From contig JBNJGB010000009.1 in assembly GCA_051747385.1 (NCBI GenBank), positions 124,001-188,000 on the forward strand: a stretch of 64,000 nt of DNA, read 5' to 3'. The notes beneath the pieces were generated by a model. The model did not search any database. It saw nothing but the letters and a program-made list of their open reading frames with translations, and was not told where the DNA came from. The position numbers and the translations under genes were made by a program. The DNA comes from JBNJGB01 sp051747385. Lineage in GTDB: Bacteria; Myxococcota_A; UBA9042; PHBI01; JACKFB01. How positions within the stretch are numbered: position 1 is the first letter of the stretch; every line of letters begins with the position of its first letter. Positions 42,405 through 50,452 of this stretch are shown one piece after another.

Positions 42405-44192
42405 ATGACCCCGCACGCAAGCACGCTCCGACTGCCAGAGCGCCGAACGGGAGCGGTCCTGTTCGGCGCTCTAGCCGCCTCCACGCTCGTCGCCCTGGGG
42501 GCGTGCGGTACGCCCACGGTGGACGGGGGAGCGTCGGACCCGGACGCCGTGCCCGAGGTGGCCGCCCCCGACGTGACGGACACGAGCCCGGACGCGGGCC
42601 CGGACGTCGAGGCAGACGTCGACGGCGATCCGCGGGTCTTCTGCGATCCGGAAAACCAGAGCGAGGACTGCCCCGAGGGCATGGTCTGCCACAGCCGCTC
42701 GCGCTTCTGCGTGGACTGCCTGTTCACCGAGGAGCGTTGCTCGGACGAGGGCGCCCACGAGAGCTGCCCGGCGCCGGAGAGCATCGGCATCGGCGACCTG
42801 GAGGGCGGGTTCTGGCAGTCCGATCCCTGCCCGGCGCAGGAGGCCTGCAACCCCTCCACGTCCACCTGCGAGGAGGTCGTCTGCACGCCCGGCCTGCGCC
42901 GTTGCCGGGACCCGCTCACCGTGGAGCTGTGCAACGAGGTGGGGACCCAGCGCTTCGAGGAGGCCTGCGACACGGGCAAGGCCTGCTACGACGACACCTG
43001 CAAGCGCCTCCGGAACAACGTGCTTCTGCTCTTCGACACGTCCGGGTCCATGACGCTGCCCATCGACACCACGGGCCTGGACAAGGAGTGCAAGCAGAGC
43101 GCCGTGTCCTGCCTGGAGCCGCCGGTCTGCGACGATCCGGACGACCCCCTGATGATGTTCACCCTGGCGAAGCGAATCTTCGCGGAGACCCTCCAGGGCG
43201 CCATCGGGGGCGACTCGCAGTTCGCGCTCCAGCGCTTCCCCCAGGGCGAGCGGAACAACCTCGGCGAGTACGCCACGATCCCGCCCAACTGCGGGTCCGG
43301 CTGGTACGCCGGCGCCGCGAAGATGACGGGGGACGACGACGGCCACACCACGGAGGGGGCCGGCTGGTTCGGGGAGAACATGGACCAGGTCCTGGTGGTG
43401 CCCTTCCCGGCGCGCTCGGAGCTGGACAACACCGGTCAGCTCCTGAAGTGGCTGGACTTCGAGGAGAAGCTGGGCCCCGGCGACATCCCCTGCGACACGG
43501 ACGTGGACTGCCCCGACGGGGGGCGGTGCGACGAGACGGCCGACGAGGGCCGCCGATGCTGGTATCACAAGGATCCCGAGCTCCGGGCGGCCGGCGTGAC
43601 GCCCCTGGGGCGGAGCCTCTACTACGCGGGCGAGTACCTCCGGCGGTTCGTGCTGGTGGACGGCAAGCCCTGCAACTCCTCGGCGGACTGCAGGTCCGCG
43701 GGCTACGTCTGCGACGACGGCGCCTGCCGGGATCCCTACCACCACTGCCGGGACACCTGGATCATCGTCTTCACGGACGGCGAGGAGTCCGAGGCCACGG
43801 ACGCCGATCCCTTCTTCATGCCCGACGTGCAGGCCAAGCGCCTCGCCTACGGCCTGGGCTGCGACGATCACGAGGACTGCCGCGGCGGGGCCTCCTGCGT
43901 GGACGGCGTCTGCCTGGGGCCCGACCAGTCGCTGGGCGGCGTCCCCACGTGGACGGATCCCCAGGGCTACGACGCGCTGTCCCGGCCCGACGGCTCGCCC
44001 ATCAGCGTCCGGACGGCCGTGCTGAACTTCCGCCGGGACGCCTCCTCGGGGAGCCTGGACAACAACGACCGCATCGCCATCGCCGGCGGCGGTACCTCGG
44101 TGGACGTCTACGCCACCGATCCCGAGGCCATGGCCCAGAAGCTCGACGAGCTGATGGCCCGGGATCTGAAGTGCTCTCCGGAGGACCTCTAA
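42405..44192 (+). CDS. VWA-domain Cys-rich lipoprotein (595 aa)
   Basis: The lipobox LVALGACGTP places the lipid on a Cys near residue 34, followed by an Asp/Pro/Val linker. About residues 75-200 have many Cys (CDPENQSEDCPEGMVCHSRS, CLFTEERCSDEGAHESCPAP), then a von Willebrand factor A-like region with LLLFDTSGSMTLP, plus DTWIIVFTDGEESEATDADP and further Cys-rich modules (CDTDVDCPDGGRCDE, CNSSADCRSAGYVCDDGACRD). Outer-surface calcium/metal-dependent adhesion is likely. Convergent with the radical SAM gene; their ends are 6 bases apart. Confidence 0.8.
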   Translation: MTPHASTLRLPERRTGAVLFGALAASTLVALGACGTPTVDGGASDPDAVPEVAAPDVTDTSPDAGPDVEADVDGDPRVFCDPENQSEDCPEGMVCHSRSRFCVDCLFTEERCSDEGAHESCPAPESIGIGDLEGGFWQSDPCPAQEACNPSTSTCEEVVCTPGLRRCRDPLTVELCNEVGTQRFEEACDTGKACYDDTCKRLRNNVLLLFDTSGSMTLPIDTTGLDKECKQSAVSCLEPPVCDDPDDPLMMFTLAKRIFAETLQGAIGGDSQFALQRFPQGERNNLGEYATIPPNCGSGWYAGAAKMTGDDDGHTTEGAGWFGENMDQVLVVPFPARSELDNTGQLLKWLDFEEKLGPGDIPCDTDVDCPDGGRCDETADEGRRCWYHKDPELRAAGVTPLGRSLYYAGEYLRRFVLVDGKPCNSSADCRSAGYVCDDGACRDPYHHCRDTWIIVFTDGEESEATDADPFFMPDVQAKRLAYGLGCDDHEDCRGGASCVDGVCLGPDQSLGGVPTWTDPQGYDALSRPDGSPISVRTAVLNFRRDASSGSLDNNDRIAIAGGGTSVDVYATDPEAMAQKLDELMARDLKCSPEDL

Positions 44193-44198
44193 GGACGC

Positions 44199-45701
44199 TC
44201 ACACGTCCTGGATGAAGTGATCCTGCCGGCGGTTGATGGTCCAGCGCCGGAAGATCTCCATCTCCTCCTCGTCGGCCCGGTGCAGCTTCTCCATGAGGTG
44301 GTCGAAGATGTACTTGTGCTTGCGGCACCAGTTGGAGTCGCGCATGCGGCCGAAGATGGAGCCCTGGGTCTTGTAGTTGTACTCGGGCTGTTGGCCGCAC
44401 CAGGCCTTGTAGGTGCAGGACACGCAGTCGGGCTGGCTGTCGTTCGAGCTGGCGAAGACCAGCGAGCGCACGGTGTCGCCGCTCATCATGTCCCGATACG
44501 ACGAGGAGTGGACGTCGCCCACCCGGAAGATGTCGTCGCCCATGGCGGCGACCATCCGGCCCTCGTCGCTCGAGTAGATGCGCCCGTCGGGGTGATAGCC
44601 CACCTGGCCGATGACGGCGCCGCCCGGCGTCCGCAAATCCAGGTAGTTCGGGTCCATGTCCTCGATGATCTTGTGGAGCATGATGGCCGCGTGCCGCTCC
44701 ATCACCTGAACGCCCTCCTTGTTCAGCTCGATGATGTAGTCGAGGGCGTGCTCGTAGAACTCGATGTACTCCTCCATGGAGTAGCCGAGCTTCTGGGCCG
44801 TCGCCGCCGCGAAGCCGAACGGGTCCAGCTTGCGCAGGAAGACCGCGCGGCACCCGTGGTCCACGTAGGTGTCGACGATCTCACGCCACCGGTGCAGGGA
44901 GTCCCGCGTGATGGTGGGCAGGGCCTCCACCCGGTAGAGGTTCGGGTCCAGCCCCATCTCCACGTAGCGCTCGTTGACGCGCTCGATCCAGTACGTGGTG
45001 ACCTCGAAGGAGTTGCCACCCTTCCAGAGGCGGATGCTGTTGTGGAGGTCCTCCGGCCCGTCGAGGCTGCAGCAGATCTGCACCCGGTTGTCGATGAGGA
45101 AGTCCAGCATCTCCTCGGTCATGAGGCTGAAGTTGGTGACCAGGGCGAAGGACAGCTCCTTGTGGGCCCTCTTGTTCTGCTCGCGGGCGTACTCGACGAC
45201 GTGGGTCAGGGTCTCCCAGTTGGCCGTGGGCTCGCCGCCCTGGAACTCGATGGTGAGCCACGGGCTGGTGGTCTGGAGCGCCATGTCCACGGACTTCTCG
45301 GCCACCTCGATGGACATGTCCGTCTCGGTGCGCTTCATGCTCACCACCGACGAGTGGCAGTACTGGCAGCCGTGGTTGCAGCGCTCGGTGAGCACGAAGG
45401 CGTGGAGCGTCGGCCCCCAGGACAGGAAGCCCTTCTTGGACGCGTAGCGCGCCGCCTGCGCCGGGACGTCCACCTCGGAGGCGATGAAGTTCCGGCTCGC
45501 CAGCGTGTCCCACAGGGGCTCGCCCGGCTTCACGTCGGCCTCGACGAAGCGGCGGAACTCCTCGGGCTCGAGGAAGCACCAGTCGCCGAGGTCGTTGGTG
45601 ATCAGGATCGCGCCGTCCACGACGCGGTGGTTGAAGGGCATGGCGAAGCCCGGATCCACCCGGTCCAGGCGGATCAGGTCCCCGAAGTCCACTGCGGTCA
45701 T
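44199..45701 (-). CDS. HxsB-like radical SAM/SPASM protein (500 aa)
   Basis: Peptide-modifying radical SAM enzyme. The N-terminal domain (residues 20-100: FNHRVVDGAILITNDLGDWCFLEPEEF...KKGFLSWGPTLHAFVLTERC) is like the start of HxsB maturases of His-Xaa-Ser systems. The radical SAM cysteines are C108-x3-C112-x2-C115 (CNHGCQYC), then EFQGGEPTANW and SLDGPEDLHNSIR. The SPASM part has CVSCTYKAWC (C426, C429, C435) plus C459. HxsC, HxsD and a His-Xaa-Ser repeat peptide are not found nearby, so the substrate is unknown. The neighbour is ileS, divergent. Confidence 0.82.
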   Translation of the reverse strand: MTAVDFGDLIRLDRVDPGFAMPFNHRVVDGAILITNDLGDWCFLEPEEFRRFVEADVKPGEPLWDTLASRNFIASEVDVPAQAARYASKKGFLSWGPTLHAFVLTERCNHGCQYCHSSVVSMKRTETDMSIEVAEKSVDMALQTTSPWLTIEFQGGEPTANWETLTHVVEYAREQNKRAHKELSFALVTNFSLMTEEMLDFLIDNRVQICCSLDGPEDLHNSIRLWKGGNSFEVTTYWIERVNERYVEMGLDPNLYRVEALPTITRDSLHRWREIVDTYVDHGCRAVFLRKLDPFGFAAATAQKLGYSMEEYIEFYEHALDYIIELNKEGVQVMERHAAIMLHKIIEDMDPNYLDLRTPGGAVIGQVGYHPDGRIYSSDEGRMVAAMGDDIFRVGDVHSSSYRDMMSGDTVRSLVFASSNDSQPDCVSCTYKAWCGQQPEYNYKTQGSIFGRMRDSNWCRKHKYIFDHLMEKLHRADEEEMEIFRRWTINRRQDHFIQDV

Positions 45702-45890
45702 GCTCGCTCCCACTTGCCTGTCCGTCCCCATGACGTGAGGCGGCACACCATACACACGCACCCGGGGCGCTTCCACGTCCGGGGCGGCCGGTCCGGTGAA
45801 CCACGGGCCGGGGGTGGGGGAGGAGGGCCGGTTCCCCGTTGACGGTCGGCCCCGGGTCGCTATGCTCCGGGCCCGTCCCCGGGAGGCGTC

Positions 45891-48800
45891 ATGTTCGAGC
45901 GCGTACCGCAGAAGATCGACTTCCCCGCCAGCGAGAAGAGGATCCTGTCCTTCTGGAAGGAGGCGGGGATCTTCGAGAAGTCGCTGACGCTCCGCGAGGG
46001 CCGCGACACCTTCGTGTTCTACGAGGGGCCGCCGACGGCCAACGGCACGCCCCACAACGGGCACGTGCTCACGCGGGTCATCAAGGACCTCTTCCCCCGC
46101 TACAAGACGATGCGGGGCTATCACGTGCCCCGGAAGGCCGGCTGGGACACCCACGGGCTCCCCGTGGAGGTGGAGGTCGAAAAAGAGCTGGGCATCCACG
46201 GCAAGGACGAGATCGAGAAGTTCGGCGTGGAGGAGTTCACCCGCCGCTGCATCGACTCGGTCTTCCGCTACACGGACGTCTGGCGCGAGCTGACCGAGCG
46301 CATCGCCTTCTGGGTGGACCTGGACGAGGCCTACGTCACCTTCCACAAGAGCTACGTGGAGTCCGTGTGGTGGGCCCTGTCCAAGCTCTTCGACAAGGGC
46401 CTGCTCTACCAGGGCCACAAGGTCGTGTGGTGGTGGCCCCAGGGCGGAACGGCCCTGTCCGCCGGCGAGGTGGGGCTGGGCTACAAGACGGTCGACGACC
46501 CCTCCATCACGGTGCGCTTCCCGGTGAAGGGCGAGGAGGGCGTGAGCTTCCTCGGGTGGACGACGACGCCCTGGACGCTGCCGTCCAACACCGCGCTGGC
46601 CGTGCACCCGGCGCTCGACTACGTCCGCGCGAAGAAGGACGACGAGGTCTTCATCCTCGCGGAGGAGTTGACGGACGCGGTCCTGGGCGAGGGCGAGTAC
46701 GAGATCGTCGAGCGCATGAAGGGCCGGGATCTGGTGGGCACGGCCTACGAGCCGATCTTCCGGTACGCCGAGCCCGAGGGCGGCAAGGCCTGGGAGGTCA
46801 TCGCCGCCGACTTCGTCACCGCCGACTCCGGCACGGGCGTCGTCCACACGGCGCCGGCCTTCGGCGAGGACGACTACCGGGCCGCGCAGGACAGCGGCGT
46901 CGGCATGCTCCAGCTCGTGAAGGCGGACGGGACCTTCGACGAGCGGGTCACGGACTTCGCCGGACGGTTCTGCAAGGAGGCGGACCGGGACATCATCCGC
47001 CACCTGTCGGCCGAGGGGATCCTCTTCCACGAGGAGGTCTACCGCCACGACTACCCGTTCTGCTGGCGGGCCATGGACGATCCCCTCATCCAGTACGCGC
47101 GGCCGGGCTGGTTCATCCGCACGACCGAGGTCATCGACCGGGCCATCGCGAACAACAAGACGATCCGCTGGATCCCGGAGCACATCCGCGACGGGCGGTT
47201 CGGCGACTTCCTCGACAACAACGTCGACTGGGCCCTGTCGCGCGAGCGCTACTGGGGCACGCCGCTCAACATCTGGGACTGCGACGCGTGCGGGCACCGG
47301 GAGGCGCCCGACTCCATGGACGCCATCCTGGAGCGGAGCCCCGACGCCTTCGCCCACTGGGAGGAGGCGAAGCGGCAGGATCCGACGCTGTCCGAGCACC
47401 TGGTGGTCCACAAGCCGTGGATCGACGAGGTGACCTATCCCTGCCCCGAGTGCGACGGGACCATGCGGCGCGTGCCCGAGGTCATCGACTGCTGGTTCGA
47501 CTCCGGGTGCATGCCCTTCGCCCAGTGGGGCTATCCCCACCAGGGCCACGAGCAGTTCGCCAAGGCGTTCCCGGCGGACTTCATCAGCGAGGCCATCGAT
47601 CAGACGCGAGGCTGGTTCTACAGCCTGCTGATGATCTCCACGCTGCTCTTCGACGAGCAGGAGCTGCCGCACCCGTACAAGACGTGCATCGTGCTGGGAC
47701 ACGTGAGCGACAAGCACGGGCGCAAGGAGTCCAAGTCCAAGGGCAACTACACGCCGCCCGAGAAGATCCTCGAGACCGACGGCGCGGACGCCATGCGCTG
47801 GTACTTCTACGCGGCCAACCCGCCGTGGAACAGCACGCGCTACAGCCCGGAGGCCGTCCGCCAGGCGCAGCAGGAGTTCCTGGTCAAGCTGCGCAACGTG
47901 TACGCGTTCTTCGTCATCTACGCGAACATCGACGGCTTCGACCCGCGGACCAGCCCGAAGCGGCCCGCGGCGGAGCGCAGCCTCCTGGACCGGTGGATGC
48001 TCTCGGAGCTCCACCTGGCGCTCCGGGAGGTCACGGCGGCCATGGACGACTTCCGGCTGTACGACGCGGCCCAGCGCATCATCCGCCTCACGGACGCCGT
48101 GTCGAACTGGTACGTCCGGCGGAGCCGGGACCGGTTCTGGGCCTCCCGGGACGGCGCGGACGTCCAGGACAAGTGGGACGCCTATCACACCCTCTACGAG
48201 GTCCTGACGACCCTCTCCGCGGTGGCCGCGCCGTTCGTCCCGTTCATCACCGAGGAGATCTACCGGAACCTCGTGCTGCAGCCGTTCCCGGACGAGCCCG
48301 AGAGCATCCACCTCACCGACTGGCCGATCCTGGACGAGGGCGTCATCGACGAGCGCCTGTCCGAGGAGATGCAGGGTGTGCGCGAAGTGGTGAGCCTGGG
48401 GCTCGCGACCCGCGCCAGCCACAAGATCAAGGTGCGCCAGCCGCTCGAGAGCGCGGAGATCATCCTCGGCCACCCGGAGATGACCGGGCGCATCCGCGCC
48501 TACGAGGCCCTCATCGCCGAGGAGCTGAACGTCAAGGAGGTCCGCTTCACCCAGGAGGCCGCAGGTCGCGTGTCCTTCACGGTGAAGCCGAACTACCGGG
48601 TCCTGGGCCCGCGGTTCGGCAAGCGCATGCCCATGCTGCGCAAGGCCCTGGACGCCGCGCCGGGCGACGAGGTCCGCAAGGCGCTGGCCGAGGAGGGGGC
48701 CTACACGGTCACGCTCGAGGACGGGGAGGACGTGACCCTGACCGGCGAGGACGTCCAGGTCTCCGTGGAGGCCCACGAGGGCTGGGCGGCGTCGGGCGGC

Positions 48801-49112
48801 GCCGTCGGCGTGGTGGTGCTCCACACGGAGCTGGACGACGCCCTGGTGGCCGAGGGCCTGGCCCGGGAGGTCATCAGCCGCGTCCAGTCCCTCCGGAAGG
48901 AGGCCGACCTGGAGTACACGGATCGCATCCGGGTGCACCTGGAGGGCGGACGGGCCATCCTGGACGCCGTCCGCGCCCACGCGGACACCGTGAAGGGCGA
49001 GACGCTGGCCACGGAGCTGGTGCTGGGCGAGGCCGTCCCCGCGGGCGGCGCGCGGACCGAGACCGAGGTGGAAGGAGAGCCGCTCCACGTCCGGGTGGAG
49101 GCGGTGTCCTGA
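45891..49112 (+). CDS. ileS: Isoleucyl-tRNA synthetase, type 2-like (1073 aa)
   Basis: Charges tRNA-Ile. The class I signature is HNGH (residues 55-58) in PPTANGTPHNGHVLTRVIKD, the second is KESKSKGN near 612. FPRYKTMRGYHVPRKAGWDTHGLPVEVEVEKELGI and the whole N-terminal plan match the eukaryote-like type 2 enzymes, which tend to resist mupirocin. A WWWPQGGTAL segment replaces the usual Cys pair near residue 185, and only later Cys motifs remain (CDACGHREAP, CPECDG). No clear SD, but the ATG at 45891 fits the family start. Confidence 0.95.
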   Translation: MFERVPQKIDFPASEKRILSFWKEAGIFEKSLTLREGRDTFVFYEGPPTANGTPHNGHVLTRVIKDLFPRYKTMRGYHVPRKAGWDTHGLPVEVEVEKELGIHGKDEIEKFGVEEFTRRCIDSVFRYTDVWRELTERIAFWVDLDEAYVTFHKSYVESVWWALSKLFDKGLLYQGHKVVWWWPQGGTALSAGEVGLGYKTVDDPSITVRFPVKGEEGVSFLGWTTTPWTLPSNTALAVHPALDYVRAKKDDEVFILAEELTDAVLGEGEYEIVERMKGRDLVGTAYEPIFRYAEPEGGKAWEVIAADFVTADSGTGVVHTAPAFGEDDYRAAQDSGVGMLQLVKADGTFDERVTDFAGRFCKEADRDIIRHLSAEGILFHEEVYRHDYPFCWRAMDDPLIQYARPGWFIRTTEVIDRAIANNKTIRWIPEHIRDGRFGDFLDNNVDWALSRERYWGTPLNIWDCDACGHREAPDSMDAILERSPDAFAHWEEAKRQDPTLSEHLVVHKPWIDEVTYPCPECDGTMRRVPEVIDCWFDSGCMPFAQWGYPHQGHEQFAKAFPADFISEAIDQTRGWFYSLLMISTLLFDEQELPHPYKTCIVLGHVSDKHGRKESKSKGNYTPPEKILETDGADAMRWYFYAANPPWNSTRYSPEAVRQAQQEFLVKLRNVYAFFVIYANIDGFDPRTSPKRPAAERSLLDRWMLSELHLALREVTAAMDDFRLYDAAQRIIRLTDAVSNWYVRRSRDRFWASRDGADVQDKWDAYHTLYEVLTTLSAVAAPFVPFITEEIYRNLVLQPFPDEPESIHLTDWPILDEGVIDERLSEEMQGVREVVSLGLATRASHKIKVRQPLESAEIILGHPEMTGRIRAYEALIAEELNVKEVRFTQEAAGRVSFTVKPNYRVLGPRFGKRMPMLRKALDAAPGDEVRKALAEEGAYTVTLEDGEDVTLTGEDVQVSVEAHEGWAASGGAVGVVVLHTELDDALVAEGLAREVISRVQSLRKEADLEYTDRIRVHLEGGRAILDAVRAHADTVKGETLATELVLGEAVPAGGARTETEVEGEPLHVRVEAVS

Positions 49113-49138
49113 AGGCCCTCGCGGGCCTGGAATGCCTG

Positions 49139-49167
49139 TTGATTACCCCCGGGGGCGCTGCTAGCAT
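49139..49167 (+). promoter_or_regulatory. Predicted sigma-70-type promoter
   Basis: TTGATT, 17-base spacer, TAGCAT. It lies 37 bases before the lipoprotein ATG at 49204, within the short gap after ileS, which places the start around 49174. No other good match was seen in that gap. Prediction from spacing and consensus only. Confidence 0.5.
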
Positions 49168-49203
49168 TCGCCGCGCTCTGCGGAAGACGACCCCGAGGAA
49201 CCC

Positions 49204-49659
49204 ATGCTCAAGACGACGCTCCTCCGAACCCGACCGGGCCAGGCTGTCACGATGTGGACGCTGGCCGCTCTCGTGGCCGTGTCCGCCTCGGGCTGCTTCA
49301 ACACCTACGAGCTGGAGAAGGAGGAGTTCGCCGAGCTCCAGCGCCCGGACGAGATCCCCAAGGTGGTCGAGTCCAGGGAGGGCCAGGAGGTCCTCGTGGA
49401 CCGCGGCACGAAGCTGCAGGTGGTCTCCACCGGTGGGCGCGAGTACGCGGTGACGCCCTTCAACTTCAAGATGACCCAGAGCCAGCTCGTGGCCTCCGAC
49501 CGCGACACGCTCCTCATGCTCGAGGAGGTCGAGGACTACGAGGTCCAGCACCTGTCCACGGGCAAGACGGTCGCGCTCATCTCCGCCGGCGTCGTGGCGG
49601 TCGCGGGCATCATCGTCGCCACGGTCATCACCGCCGGCCGGAAGTCCTTCGACCAGTAG
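49204..49659 (+). CDS. Small lipoprotein with C-terminal membrane segment (151 aa)
   Basis: The lipobox-like VSASGC puts Cys at about residue 31 after a hydrophobic signal. The middle (TYELEKEEFAELQRPDEIPKVVESREGQEVLVDRGTKLQVVSTGGREYAVTPFNFKMTQSQLVASDRDTLLMLEEVEDYEVQHL) resembles small periplasmic proteins that position membrane complexes but matches no family I know. A second hydrophobic stretch (VALISAGVVAVAGIIVATVITAG) and a short basic end follow. Predicted own promoter just upstream. Confidence 0.7.
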   Translation: MLKTTLLRTRPGQAVTMWTLAALVAVSASGCFNTYELEKEEFAELQRPDEIPKVVESREGQEVLVDRGTKLQVVSTGGREYAVTPFNFKMTQSQLVASDRDTLLMLEEVEDYEVQHLSTGKTVALISAGVVAVAGIIVATVITAGRKSFDQ

Positions 49660-49676
49660 GGGGCGGGGATGGGCTC

Positions 49677-49990
49677 GTCTCCCGTCGCGAGCCCGGCCGC
49701 TTCCGCGCATCTCGGCCTCCCGCCGACGCTGCGAGGTAGCCTCCGGCTACCTCTCGGTCGCCGTGACCGGCGCCTGCGGCGCCTGGCCGATCTACGCGAA
49801 ATCGTCTCGCGCTCGCTCGGTCCGCCGAGCCCATCCCCGCCCCAGGGGACCGGGAAGGGCTCGTCTCCCGTCTCGAGCCCGGCCGCTTCCGCGCATTGGG
49901 GAATCGGCGGTCTCCCGTCGCGAGCCCGGCCGCTTCCGCGCATTGGGGAATCGGGGAATCGGCGGTCTCCCGTCGCGAGCCCGGCCTTCG
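49677..49990 (+). repeat. Array of four direct repeats about 33 bp long
   Basis: TCTCCCGTCGCGAGCCCGGC CGCTTCCGCGCAT-type copies occur near 49677, 49863 and 49911, with a partial one near 49965; the second copy has one change (TCTCGAGC). The later copies are spaced about 48-54 bases apart by TGGGGAATCGGCGG, while the first is 186 bases away. Not CRISPR-like: few copies, unequal spacing and shared spacers. Confidence 0.65.
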
Positions 49991-50086
49991 GGGTAGCGGG
50001 AAGGGGGGGCGTTGCCCTCCACCGGGCGCCTCCTTGCCGCCGGGTTCTGCGGCGCCGGCGGCCGCGGCCGTGTACTGTTCACGGGT

Positions 50087-50345
50087 GCCGAGAGCCGGCG
50101 AAACGTGGACGTGGACGTGGTCGGCCCAGCGGGCCCGGCTTTCCGGCCCCATCCGAAGCGGACTCGGAGCCGAGCGGGACTCGGAGCCGAGCGTCGTCGC
50201 GCTGTCGGCGTCGGTTCGTCGGGACGCGACCGCCGGGGACGGCGGCCGTACTGCACCTTCTCCACGTCCTCTGCGCCTCTGCGGCTTGGCGCCTTGGCAC
50301 CGAGCCCTTCGGAGGTGGGGAGGTGCGTATGATCGGCAGGCGTTC
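50087..50345. repeat. Composite dispersed repeat, second copy
   Basis: GCCGAGAGCCGGCGAAACGT followed by GGACGTGGACGTGGTCGGC, then a spacer rich in GGCC/GGGCCC stems, then a CTCTGCGGCTTGGCGCCTTGGCACCGAGCCC block ending in GTATGATCGGCAGGC. Order and sequence match 25959-26200. The first part, in reverse orientation, matches the 3' part of 20695-20953 and, less well, 56846-56890. Confidence 0.65.
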
Positions 50346-50452
50346 CCGCCGGCGCCCCGATGACTCGGGAGGTTCGGCGGCGTCGGGGCTTTCTTGTGGC
50401 GTCGTCGGCCTCGTGCTAGTCGGACGACGAGCCTCGAAGTACCCTGCCCGAC

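Larger units (their letters stand above)
49660..50452. other. Long non-coding region with direct-repeat array and composite repeat
   Basis: The 793-base gap has no convincing gene. It includes a hairpin (49733-49753, GAGGTAGCC/GGCTACCTC with a 3-base loop), an array of four direct repeats (49677-49990), and a composite dispersed repeat (50087-50345). A 17-base tandem with GACTCGGAGCCGAGCG is at 50162-50197. The next gene's start lies at 50453. Confidence 0.6.

Noticed and set aside
49733..49753. 9-bp hairpin as terminator of the small lipoprotein gene
   Set aside because: The stem is strong, but there is no T run after it; kept only as a note in the intergenic entry.
49677..49990. Short repeat array considered as CRISPR
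   Set aside because: Only four units, unequal spacing, spacers themselves repeated, no cas genes, unit about 33 bp with high GC and no dyad typical of CRISPR.
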